DNA from: CAYFPO01 sp964345035
GTDB taxonomy: Bacteria > Fidelibacterota > Marinisomatia > SCGC-AAA003-L08 > GCA-002704045
Direction of reading: 5' to 3'
Length of the DNA stretch: 64,000 bases
Assembly: GCA_964345035.1 (NCBI GenBank)
Contig: CAYFPO010000001.1
Coordinates: 1 to 64,000, forward strand
The notes under the pieces are model-generated. The model was not told the origin of the DNA. It saw only the letters and a program-made list of their open reading frames with translations, and did not search any database. Positions within the stretch are counted from its first letter, which is position 1, and every line of letters starts with the position of its first letter. The translations under genes and the position numbers were made by a program. This document shows, one piece after another, positions 55,197-63,645 of this stretch.

Positions 55197-56189
55197 TTAG
55201 AAAAAGAGGACTTTTTCTTCTTTGTTTTTGGCAAAAACTCCCATTGCCGGATTTACACCAAGAATATAAGGATCATCAATATAATGAGCGACTTTAAAAT
55301 CATCATATAACTCATTATTTGAAATCCGTCTTGGCAGGCTGGTAGCTTTCACCTGGTTGGGTAACTCCTGTACCCTGATCTCATACAATCCATTATTGGT
55401 TGCAAGTATTGAACGTGTGTGGTTGAAGTCGATTGAGTTGATTTTCTTGACCTTGTTATCTAATGTATTGAAATGAACCATATCACCCCAGAGATTGCAT
55501 TGATAGATGTCTTTCCCTGAAGTTATCAGAAAAACATCTTCTGAGTTTGGTACAGCTTTCAATAAATCAACAGGGCCTATCTTCTCTACTTCATCCAAAT
55601 AGTTTACTGTCATTGCAGCATCTGCATACAGATGATTCGCAGTAACTTTACCCCAGACTACTTTTTTATCATTTGTTAACGCAATGATACGGTCTCCCAA
55701 TATTAGGATATTGCTGAGTTCAACTACATTATTTTCAAGAAATGCACTGTTAATTACCCGGAATTTCTTTTTCTCAACAGATGCAATGAAATCAAATGTT
55801 TCCATATCATTTTTTATTCCCATATAACGCCTGTAACATATTTCAGTTGGCATCGTGTCTGCTACTTTTGTCAGAAGATCCCAGAATTTTGAATCTTTGC
55901 ACATTTTTGTCAGGATTGCACCTTCTCCACAGTCAATTGTTATATGGAACAAGTTAGGTCCGACGGTACAGATTTCTCTAAAGTATGCATCAGCATCCGT
56001 AATAAATCCGTCAACCCAGCTTATTTCACCTAAAATTGGTGTTGTGAAAAAACATTGAGTGACAAATTCACCTTTATTGTAATAAAGTGCAACAGCTTTT
56101 GCTGCTTCATTTACTTCAAGTGGAGTCAATTCATACGGTAGAGGATTAGTCTGAACAATTAACTGACCATTTGTTGTGGCTCTCATCAT
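55197..56189 (-). CDS. conserved-looking cytoplasmic protein of unknown function
   Basis: 330 residues, not recognised. There is no signal peptide and no membrane helix. Residues 1-130 are mixed alpha/beta with several cysteines (QCFFTT, REICTVG, ITIDCGEG, LTKMCKD, EICYRRY). From about 135 onward, repeated short strand blocks (NILILGDRIIALTNDKKVVWGKV split, EDVFLITSGKDIYQCN, RSILATNNGLYEIRV) suggest a small beta-propeller. It begins after a very strong ribosome site AGGAGGTAAGTAATG, two ATG in a row. It stands alone with its own terminator and a 17-bp palindrome upstream, so it is likely well expressed. Function unknown. Confidence 0.75.
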   Translation of the reverse strand: MMRATTNGQLIVQTNPLPYELTPLEVNEAAKAVALYYNKGEFVTQCFFTTPILGEISWVDGFITDADAYFREICTVGPNLFHITIDCGEGAILTKMCKDSKFWDLLTKVADTMPTEICYRRYMGIKNDMETFDFIASVEKKKFRVINSAFLENNVVELSNILILGDRIIALTNDKKVVWGKVTANHLYADAAMTVNYLDEVEKIGPVDLLKAVPNSEDVFLITSGKDIYQCNLWGDMVHFNTLDNKVKKINSIDFNHTRSILATNNGLYEIRVQELPNQVKATSLPRRISNNELYDDFKVAHYIDDPYILGVNPAMGVFAKNKEEKVLFF

Positions 56190-56232
56190 TACTTACCTCC
56201 TTTTTTGGATGGTTATTGATTTTCTAAGGAAC

Positions 56233-56249
56233 ATTACCAATATGGTAAT
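56233..56249. promoter_or_regulatory. 17-bp palindrome upstream of the 330-residue gene
   Basis: ATTACCA-ATA-TGGTAAT, perfect seven-base arms, 44 bases upstream of the start at 56189. It may be an operator; no regulator is adjacent. Confidence 0.35.
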
Positions 56250-56415
56250 TTCCAACATCATCAACTTATAGAATTATTTTGATGAATTTTGTAAGGGATT
56301 TAATGATATCTTAGTCATTAAAACACTAATTTGGTTGTGGTAATTTTGAGAGGGAGGGTAATTAGAAATATTTACTGATTACATTTGTTAAAATATCATT
56401 TCACTTTTTCAATAT

Positions 56416-56940
56416 TTACAGATACAGCATCCCGTATATAATAATACCTGTTATAGAAACATAGAGCCATAGAGGTAAAGTGATCTTTGCTAATAATTTA
56501 TGTCTCAAAACCTGCATATTCCAACCACGGTATAAAGTAAACAGGGCGAGTGGCAGGATTACGATCGCTAAGAGAATATGGGAAATTAGTATTGTGTAAT
56601 AGACTCCAACCCAATCGCCTAAATATTCTTTTGGTCCCGTTTTAAACCAGTGATACACTACATAACTTAAAAGAAATAAAGTTGAAGTTCCAAATGCACC
56701 CAACATTATTTGTTTATGTTGTAGTATTCTGCCTTTTTGTTTGTATATAAATCCTGTTAATAACAGACCAGTTGTAATACTATTTAAAATAGCATTCACC
56801 AGAGGTAATGCAGATACATCCAGTGCAACTTCGGTACCTTCAGGCCTTGGACCCAAAATCAAAAAAACAACTATGCTAGATACTGCAATAGAAACTATGT
56901 AAATGATTTTTTTCCAAAAACTTTCAGTGGGTTGCGGCAT
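56416..56940 (-). CDS. DUF420 (CtaM/YozB-like) membrane protein
   Basis: 174 residues with five membrane helices. Conserved LVNAILNSITTGLLLTGF, HKQIMLGAFGTSTLFL and YHWFKTG, with LHR-like HILLAIVILPLALFTL, fit DUF420. Members (CtaM) are needed for maturation of haem A oxidases in Firmicutes. Its presence between cox and bc clusters fits oxidase assembly. Confidence 0.85.
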   Translation of the reverse strand: MPQPTESFWKKIIYIVSIAVSSIVVFLILGPRPEGTEVALDVSALPLVNAILNSITTGLLLTGFIYKQKGRILQHKQIMLGAFGTSTLFLLSYVVYHWFKTGPKEYLGDWVGVYYTILISHILLAIVILPLALFTLYRGWNMQVLRHKLLAKITLPLWLYVSITGIIIYGMLYL

Positions 56941-56977
56941 TATTATATTTTACTGAATATTTGATTCTAAAATCCTT

Positions 56978-57005
56978 AAATAAAAAAAGCTCCCAAAGGA
57001 GCTTT
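56978..57005 (-). terminator. terminator of the bc-complex operon
   Basis: AAAGCTCC (56986-56993) pairs with GGAGCTTT (56998-57005) around CAAA; the minus strand continues TTTTTTTATTT. It lies seven bases after the octaheme cytochrome stop. Confidence 0.9.
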
Positions 57006-57011
57006 CTATAA

Positions 57012-59996
57012 TTACCAATCTTCATCATCCCAGTCATCTTCATCTTCTTCTTCATCCTGAGGTTTAAGGAAACCGTATCCGTTTTTATCAAAATATTTTT
57101 GTATCTCATCGGTAATATCCAGTTTGCCCGATATGTTTAAAACAACATCCCGCAGACCTTCTAACATGGATTCCTGGTCACCTTTTAATTTCACCAGATC
57201 CCTACCCCATGTATCCGCTGCATCGGATGTACTCAACAGGTCATCTGTAGGAATAAATGGAGCCGGCATTTTAGTACCGGGCATTATGGATTGTGGATCC
57301 TTCAGCCAGTCAAGAACCCACTCAGGACGCAGCCGTTCTTTTGATAATGCTAAATTGGGAGCCCATGTCTGTGCTTCACCATCCGGAAATTTAGTACCAT
57401 AGAAATGACACTTTTTGCAATCTCCAAAACTTTCTAATTTTTTGCCGGCTTTAAAATGTGTCGATCTACTATCTACTGTAATATCAGATTCGAAAGCCAT
57501 TTCCTGTTCATCATGATATTGAAAGGATTTTATTACTGCATTCCACTGCTCATCAGTTAAATTAAATGATGGCATTCGAACTCTCAAATTAGGACGAATC
57601 GTCATTGGATCTTTGAAAAAATTAAACAACCAATCTGCCTTAGTTTTAGCTCCTTGGGTTTTTAGGTTGGGCGGTGAGAATTCTTTTGCACCGATAAAAT
57701 CTGCAATTTGACCACCAAAATCATCCACAATGTGGCATCCCTGACAATTAAAATCTTTTATAATTCTGCGACCTTCATCCACCAATTCATCCTGAACAGA
57801 ATTTGTAGCAAACTTTGAATGTCCGACTTTATCTTCTGTGAAACTCATCAGGGCTGTGACGATAGCCTCAACCTCTTCAGGTTTAAAATAAAAATTCGGC
57901 ATCCTGAGATTAACTTCAGGTACTACAATTTTATGGCGGTCGAAAATTCTTGGATTTTTCAACTTAGTTTCGAACCAGGCATAATTGGTATGTTCGATAT
58001 CGTGGATATAACCAAAATCCAGTTTGTCAACCGGCTTGGATCCTTCCATTGTCAATTCAGTTCCAATTGGTTTAGCATCTTCAAATCCGGGAATTGTATG
58101 GCATCCAAAACAGCCGTAAAACTGAATACTCTTTTCTGCTACATAATCCACAAGTTTTTCATCATCCATTCCAGAGAGTATCTCTTTTGCCTGTTTTTCA
58201 GGATAGGTCTTAATCAGCCAACGGCGGGCAATATTTTGCAATTCCTCGCCCTCCATTCCTATATCCGAACTGATTTCAAATTCTTCATTGGTAAACGACA
58301 TGAGATATGCAGTTATGTCTTTTGCCTCCTGATTTGACAATCTTAAATTCGGCATTCTTGTTTCCGGCCAGAATTTTTCAGGATCTTTAATCCAGTTATA
58401 TACCCATTGGGCAGAAGTCTTTGATCCAATTCCTATAAGGTTGGGACCCTGACGTTTCAGCATAGAATATGTGGTAACTTCTTCGTCTACCGGATTTGGT
58501 TCAATAACATGGCATCCCTGACATCCAACTGATTCAAATAATTCCATACCTCGGTTTGCATCACCTAAATATTTCCGGTCATTTCTGGGCTTGGAAAAAT
58601 CACCATTTTTAAACAAATATTCTACAATAGTAAAAATCTCTGTGTTATTCCGTATCACCATATCATGACTGGAATTATTTTCCTGCCCGAAAAAGGCGGG
58701 CATTCTGGTATTATGACGAAAACTTCTGGGATCTTTGATCCATTTCCTTGTCCATTCTTTATTAACTTTCTCATGGATACGTGATAGATCAGGACCAGCT
58801 TTTCTTCTGCCGGCATATTTCTCAATCGTATGACAACCATAGCAGCCATTCTTTTCAATGAGAGTTAATCCTAGGGTAAGTTTGTCGGCACCCTTTAGGT
58901 GTACCTGAGATGAATGGCATTTAAAACATCCGGCTTCTGAATATCTGCTTGGAAGCATAGGTTGAAGCCAATGATGCATTTTTTCCCAATCATATTTATC
59001 TTCCCAATTTTCTTTATCCTCAACTGAATTGGGCATATGAACAGCAGAAACAAATGTGGTTCCTCTGCCGCGCCCTGCATGACATCCCGTGCATCCAAAA
59101 TCATTGATTGGATGTGGTGAAGCAGATGTCAGGAATAAATCTAAATTTGGATGAGTTGTATATGGCTGAGGTGCATCTTCAAATCCTTTTTTATTAATAC
59201 CAAGATGGCAGCTTGTACATCTGTCCACCACAGGGACCTGAACAAAATTTACATTGTATTTTATATCCGGAATTACAATCTGGTTTACTTCATAATATGG
59301 GTCCATAAAATCGAGTACTGGCAGATCTCTTACAATATCTGCAACTTTATTGGCAGTCGTCATTTTTTTCCGGTCAAGTTTAGCCAGTTTTGTTTCCAAC
59401 AGATTCACTTCTTTCAGCACCGTATTCAACTCATCTTCTGCAAACTTAACGTTGGATCTCAGTTTTTTTATATATACTTCATTGTCCAGCATAGCCTTTT
59501 CTCTTGCTTCTTTTACCAGCTTGAGTTCGTTCATTTTATCCAAGGCTGAATTATAATCATCAGTGTATTCATATTCCGTATGATGCTGATCATGATGATG
59601 CACTTCAACAATCTCAGATTCATATAAATATTTCAATCCATCAATTTCTCCCTTCTGAGCTAAAAACTCCATATTGGCTTTATAATATTTACCGTGTAGT
59701 TTTTCTGAAAGCTTTTCTGCTTTTGATAATTCTTCTTTTTGAATATTCAGTGCCTCAGTTGCCTGGTGAAGTTTATCTTCATACCCCTGTCTTTCTTCCT
59801 GAACTTCCGCTAATGCCTGCTCTAAATTAGTCTGGGAATTGACAATTTCATGTTTTCTGAACTCTCTTTGGTAATCTTTAAAATCATCGTCGTTATCATC
59901 CAGGAATGTCAGCAGAATGGAAACAAAAAACAGAATGCTGGAAATTGCAAACCATTTATTCAAACTATTTCCTGTATAAAATCTTTCGTCTCTCAT
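57012..59996 (-). CDS. octaheme c-type cytochrome subunit of the bc complex
   Basis: 994 residues. An N-terminal membrane helix (14-31) anchors it. Residues about 45-215 are a long coiled coil with a His-rich patch (VHHHDQHH, about 132-139). Eight CxxCH haem sites then follow: CTSCH, CTGCH, CFKCH, CYGCH, CQGCH, CFGCH, CQGCH and CKKCH. Met-containing RMPAFF, RMPNLRL, RMPNFYF, RMPSFNL and KMPAPF loops give axial ligands for several. It replaces cytochrome c1 as electron acceptor from Rieske. The end DEEEDEDDWDDEDW is nearly the tail of CoxB. Last gene of the operon, 18 bases after subunit IV. Confidence 0.85.
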   Translation of the reverse strand: MRDERFYTGNSLNKWFAISSILFFVSILLTFLDDNDDDFKDYQREFRKHEIVNSQTNLEQALAEVQEERQGYEDKLHQATEALNIQKEELSKAEKLSEKLHGKYYKANMEFLAQKGEIDGLKYLYESEIVEVHHHDQHHTEYEYTDDYNSALDKMNELKLVKEAREKAMLDNEVYIKKLRSNVKFAEDELNTVLKEVNLLETKLAKLDRKKMTTANKVADIVRDLPVLDFMDPYYEVNQIVIPDIKYNVNFVQVPVVDRCTSCHLGINKKGFEDAPQPYTTHPNLDLFLTSASPHPINDFGCTGCHAGRGRGTTFVSAVHMPNSVEDKENWEDKYDWEKMHHWLQPMLPSRYSEAGCFKCHSSQVHLKGADKLTLGLTLIEKNGCYGCHTIEKYAGRRKAGPDLSRIHEKVNKEWTRKWIKDPRSFRHNTRMPAFFGQENNSSHDMVIRNNTEIFTIVEYLFKNGDFSKPRNDRKYLGDANRGMELFESVGCQGCHVIEPNPVDEEVTTYSMLKRQGPNLIGIGSKTSAQWVYNWIKDPEKFWPETRMPNLRLSNQEAKDITAYLMSFTNEEFEISSDIGMEGEELQNIARRWLIKTYPEKQAKEILSGMDDEKLVDYVAEKSIQFYGCFGCHTIPGFEDAKPIGTELTMEGSKPVDKLDFGYIHDIEHTNYAWFETKLKNPRIFDRHKIVVPEVNLRMPNFYFKPEEVEAIVTALMSFTEDKVGHSKFATNSVQDELVDEGRRIIKDFNCQGCHIVDDFGGQIADFIGAKEFSPPNLKTQGAKTKADWLFNFFKDPMTIRPNLRVRMPSFNLTDEQWNAVIKSFQYHDEQEMAFESDITVDSRSTHFKAGKKLESFGDCKKCHFYGTKFPDGEAQTWAPNLALSKERLRPEWVLDWLKDPQSIMPGTKMPAPFIPTDDLLSTSDAADTWGRDLVKLKGDQESMLEGLRDVVLNISGKLDITDEIQKYFDKNGYGFLKPQDEEEDEDDWDDEDW

Positions 59997-60014
59997 AAAT
60001 TATTCGTTCAAATA

Positions 60015-61133
60015 TTAGATATTAAAGAACCACTCTGGTATGGCAATGATATATTTGAGGTTAAATGCCCACCGCAAGTACATTTTTATGGGGAGGGATA
60101 ACATTGCAAGTCCAAAGAATATCAGAAAAGAATAACGGGTTGAACCCAGTTTTTCATACAATTCTTTCAGTTTTGTCCGTGCCAATAAAAATGGAGGAAT
60201 TGTGAAATACAGAATCACTACTATAAACCCTAAAAACTCTCTAGCAAGAATGTTTTTGGGTAATCCCTGATTCCAAGCTTTCACCCAGACATACTCAGAC
60301 AAGTTTACATTTGTAAGCGGTACAACTTTATGTGGATCCCAGAATTCAAACGGACCAAAAAAGTTCCAGTTGGGTCCTCTCAGGAATGTACCAATCACAA
60401 TTAGATACACCCATAACACCAGCCATCCATATAGAAAAACAAAAATTGCTGTCCGTCTTTCTTTAAATGTATAATAACCGCTCCCTTTTTTATTGATATC
60501 CATATATGGTATGGCACTTAATCCAAAAATGATGAAAATTGGAAATACTACTCCCGCCAGCCAAGGATCAAAATAAACCAGCATTTCCTGCAGGCCAAGA
60601 AAATACCAGGGTGCTTTTGAGGGATTGGGCGTTGCGGCAGGATTAGCGGGTTCTTCCAAAGGTGCCTTAATATATACAGACCATAGTATTAAAAAAACCA
60701 TCATCAAAATCAAACTGATCAGTTCAATATATACCAGATCTGGCCAAACCAGTACTTTGTCATTCGGATCATTGTATTCATCCGGTTTTTCCCCATTGTT
60801 CAGCCGTTCATCATTTTGATAACCCTGATAAATGGAAAACCATAGAAAAAACAGTACCGTATAGGTCATAATGATGATGGGTATATTGTCCGGTTTAGTA
60901 AGGATTAAATTTGCATAAGGATCACCAAACCCCAAAAGGAAAAACCCGGTGACCAAGGCAAAGATCAATACACCGCCGGTTTTCGTCCACAATTTATGCA
61001 GTTTAAACTGTCTGTGTTTTTTCTCAAACCAATCCGTCGGTGGAAATAAGAATGGAAAGGATACCGTTAATAATGTAAACGCTATCGTCGGTGAGTTCAG
61101 GTAATTGAGTAATTCTTTTAGGAAATCTACCAT
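60015..61133 (-). CDS. cytochrome b subunit IV-like (C-terminal half, extended)
   Basis: 372 residues, eight or so helices. The quinol-site motif PEWY is here KAPWYFLGLQEML (about 190-202), a known variant. ILWSVYIKAPLEEPANP before it is the usual E-F loop. The extra C-terminal helices (270-370) exceed the about 160 residues of plant subunit IV. Forms the Qo site with the b6 protein, 10 bases upstream. Confidence 0.9.
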   Translation of the reverse strand: MVDFLKELLNYLNSPTIAFTLLTVSFPFLFPPTDWFEKKHRQFKLHKLWTKTGGVLIFALVTGFFLLGFGDPYANLILTKPDNIPIIIMTYTVLFFLWFSIYQGYQNDERLNNGEKPDEYNDPNDKVLVWPDLVYIELISLILMMVFLILWSVYIKAPLEEPANPAATPNPSKAPWYFLGLQEMLVYFDPWLAGVVFPIFIIFGLSAIPYMDINKKGSGYYTFKERRTAIFVFLYGWLVLWVYLIVIGTFLRGPNWNFFGPFEFWDPHKVVPLTNVNLSEYVWVKAWNQGLPKNILAREFLGFIVVILYFTIPPFLLARTKLKELYEKLGSTRYSFLIFFGLAMLSLPIKMYLRWAFNLKYIIAIPEWFFNI

Positions 61134-61143
61134 TGATTATTTT

Positions 61144-61932
61144 CTATAATGGTCCGGAAATTCCACCATCTTTTCTTACACGCCAAAAATGAACAGCCAT
61201 TAATATGACTGCAATAAATGGAACACCGATACAGTGTAATACATAAAATCGGAGTAAAGTTGCTTCCCCAACAAATCTGCCACCCAATAATGCAAATCTT
61301 ACATCAGATCCTGCATGAACAAGATTTATATCTCCTATTGCAAGCAGACTTGCACCCGGACCTTCATGGCCTATAAAAGGATGAGCCCGAGCCATATTGG
61401 TGCCAACCGTAACAGCCCAGATTGCCAACTGATCCCAAGGTAACAGATAGCCTGTAAAACTTAAAAATAAAGTGATTGTTAATAGCAGAACACCAATAAC
61501 CCAATTGAATTCTCTTGGCGGTTTATAGGAACCTGTCATGAATACTCTGAACATATGCAGCCAGACTGAAAGTACCATTGCATGAGCTCCCCAACGATGG
61601 ATTTCCCTCATTATTCCAAGTGGAACCTGCTCGCCAAGATCAATCATATCCGTATAGGCATATTCTACGGTAGGGCGATAATAAAACATCAATAATATGC
61701 CAGTAATTGTTAATACAAGAAACAGGAAAAATGTTAAACCGCCCATACACCAGGTATATTTAATTTTTACCGCATGTTTTGGCAACCTCACAGGATGGAG
61801 ATGAAGGAATACATTATTTAATACTCCCATCATACGTTGCCTACGATTTCTGGGTATTCCAGTTCTGAAAATAGACTTCCAGAAAATGGTATCTGCTATT
61901 CGCTCAAATATATTTTTGTTCTTTTCTGCCAT
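61144..61932 (-). CDS. cytochrome b6-like subunit of the bc complex
   Basis: 262 residues, four helices. Haem ligands: IHRWGAHAMVLSVWLHMF (13 residues between the two outer His) and LHCIGVPFIAVILMAVHFW with 14 between, the b6-type spacing rather than the 13 of mitochondrial cyt b. MKVWLH-like helix and TGYLLPWDQLAIWAVTVGTN are conserved. It transfers electrons across the membrane from Qo to Qi. Confidence 0.95.
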   Translation of the reverse strand: MAEKNKNIFERIADTIFWKSIFRTGIPRNRRQRMMGVLNNVFLHLHPVRLPKHAVKIKYTWCMGGLTFFLFLVLTITGILLMFYYRPTVEYAYTDMIDLGEQVPLGIMREIHRWGAHAMVLSVWLHMFRVFMTGSYKPPREFNWVIGVLLLTITLFLSFTGYLLPWDQLAIWAVTVGTNMARAHPFIGHEGPGASLLAIGDINLVHAGSDVRFALLGGRFVGEATLLRFYVLHCIGVPFIAVILMAVHFWRVRKDGGISGPL

Positions 61933-61944
61933 AATTAATTATAT

Positions 61945-62499
61945 CTATACATTTAAAAATGATTCGGAATTTTCCCATTCCCCTTTTTCCTGTTGGAATT
62001 TTTTGGTTTTATCAACAATGATCTGCCCATCATCTGCAAGCAGGATTCTAAACCTTTCCAACGGTCTTGGTGCTGGTCCCTCAAAATTAATTCCGGAAAA
62101 TCTAAAACCGCTACCGTGACATGGGCACTTAAATTTATTCTCAGTCTGAAGCCAATTTGGTGTGCAACCTAAATGTGTACAGACAGTTGACAGGGCAAAA
62201 ATACCTTCATCATTTCTTACAATCCATACTGCAAATTTTCTTTTAAAGCGTAAATCCACAGCACCTTTAGTAAAATCTTCGGGATAACCAATCTTGAATG
62301 ATTGTGGCGGTTCAAATAATACATTCGGAAATAAAAATCTAACCAGCATGGTAAGAAATCCTCCCGTTGATAGTCCAAAAGCGGTCCATCCGGCAGCGAG
62401 CCAGCCGATAAAACTTTTTCTGGAAACATCGCCGTGAGGGGCTTTTTCTTTAACCTCTTCACCAATGGATGCCTGTGGTAATATTTTTTTGTCACTCAT
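61945..62499 (-). CDS. Rieske [2Fe-2S] protein
   Basis: 184 residues. The N-terminus has a twin-arginine-like SRKSFIGWLAAGW (single basic pair RK) and a membrane helix to about 55. The cluster ligands are CTHLGCTPNW and CPCHGSGFRFSG, complete. It takes electrons from quinol and passes them to the octaheme protein. Precedes cyt b6 by 12 bases. Confidence 0.95.
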   Translation of the reverse strand: MSDKKILPQASIGEEVKEKAPHGDVSRKSFIGWLAAGWTAFGLSTGGFLTMLVRFLFPNVLFEPPQSFKIGYPEDFTKGAVDLRFKRKFAVWIVRNDEGIFALSTVCTHLGCTPNWLQTENKFKCPCHGSGFRFSGINFEGPAPRPLERFRILLADDGQIIVDKTKKFQQEKGEWENSESFLNV

Positions 62500-62501
62500 T
62501 T

Positions 62502-63374
62502 TTATAATTCAATATTATAGGTATTTTTCAATGTCTTGATCGCACTGTCCCGAATTTTCATATTTTGATCATTGTTGGCAAGAAATTTTAGCTTGGGTAT
62601 AAATTTCCTGTCTGATATTTGATTTGAAATATGAATTGCTACCATAATTGCCTGTGTTTTTTCCCAATCATCTACTGATGGAAATTTATCTAAAAAACTT
62701 CTGTTTAATAGATTTTCAATGATATGTGATCCTGATCTTTCACCCAATTTTGCGAGTGCAACTGCTGCATCCCATTGGATATTTGGTTCCTCATCATTCA
62801 ATAAATTTTTTAGACTCGGAATAACAGAATTATCTCCGATCATACCAAGTGAAATTACCGATGCTAATTTTATTTCCTGCCCCGTGGACTTACTCAGAAA
62901 TTGCTTCAGTATCGGTATCGCAGGCTGATATTGAATTAACCCAAGAGCATTAATGGCTGCAATTCTACTGTTTATATCTTTATCCTTTAATCCTTCAATG
63001 AGAACTTCGCCATAAGCGAAATCGCCGGTTTTCCCCATCGCTAATGCGAGGTAAGTTCTTACCATTGGATTATCATGAATCGCATTATTATAAATGTCAA
63101 TCATTTCATTTTGGAAATTAATTGATTTTGGAATGCGTTCCTCGTCTGATAAAAGTTTTGCAAGTTCAAAAGCAGACTGCCACCTTTTTGTCGCTGAGCC
63201 AATTTTTACGTCGGTTAAATAATCTTCTGCAGAATCTGATTCATTTACAAGAATCCGAAACATAAAGAAAAATAAAACTCCGAAAACAGTTATTACAAAG
63301 GGTATGACAAAAAACGAATGCACCAGCACCTTTACGGTGCCGGTCTTTTTTTCTTCTATTGGATCATCAACCAT
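62502..63374 (-). CDS. membrane-anchored HEAT-repeat protein heading the bc operon
   Basis: 290 residues. One membrane helix (about 13-40, VLVHSFFVIPFVITVFGVLF) then HEAT/PBS-lyase-type repeats (about 100-285): DKDINSRIAAINALGLIQ, GQEIKLASVISLGMIGD, EPNIQWDAAVALAKLGE and DQNMKIRDSAIKTLKNT. It ends two bases from the Rieske start and is the first gene of the operon. Role inferred: scaffold or assembly factor for the bc complex. Not a known subunit in model bc complexes. Confidence 0.85.
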   Translation of the reverse strand: MVDDPIEEKKTGTVKVLVHSFFVIPFVITVFGVLFFFMFRILVNESDSAEDYLTDVKIGSATKRWQSAFELAKLLSDEERIPKSINFQNEMIDIYNNAIHDNPMVRTYLALAMGKTGDFAYGEVLIEGLKDKDINSRIAAINALGLIQYQPAIPILKQFLSKSTGQEIKLASVISLGMIGDNSVIPSLKNLLNDEEPNIQWDAAVALAKLGERSGSHIIENLLNRSFLDKFPSVDDWEKTQAIMVAIHISNQISDRKFIPKLKFLANNDQNMKIRDSAIKTLKNTYNIEL

Positions 63375-63538
63375 TCAGATCTATTTTTACAAAAATAATA
63401 GCTTTAAATATAATGTTCTTTTTATAGGAAGGTCAAAAATAATGTTACCCATTTATGTATATTTTTAAAATTTAACAGATATTCAAATTTAATTAAATGA
63501 TTGACCACATCATTTTTTCATATCAGTTTTGGGTGTTG

Positions 63539-63621
63539 TACCGAGGAAGGGACTCGAACCCTTACAGCCAGGAGCCACCAGATCCTAAATCTGGCGTGTC
63601 TACCAATTCCACCACCTCGGT
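63539..63621 (-). tRNA. tRNA-Leu (anticodon TAG)
   Basis: Acceptor ACCGAGG (63621-63615) pairs with CCTCGGT (63546-63540); discriminator A at 63539. The anticodon stem is CCAGA/TCTGG with loop TTTAGGA, so the anticodon is TAG. There is a variable arm, as in class II tRNA-Leu, and the T arm GGGTTCGAGTCCC. CCA is not encoded (CAA follows). Confidence 0.97.
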
Positions 63622-63637
63622 ATGAATTTCACTATCT

Positions 63638-63645
63638 CAAATTTA
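63638..63645 (-). promoter_or_regulatory. candidate TAnnTTTG box before tRNA-Leu
   Basis: Minus strand TAAATTTG overlaps the stop codon of the preceding secreted protein and ends 17 bases before the tRNA 5' end, a suitable place for a start about 10 bases upstream of the tRNA. A second TAAATTTG (63491-63484) lies before the HEAT gene. No -33 TTG for either. Confidence 0.3.
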
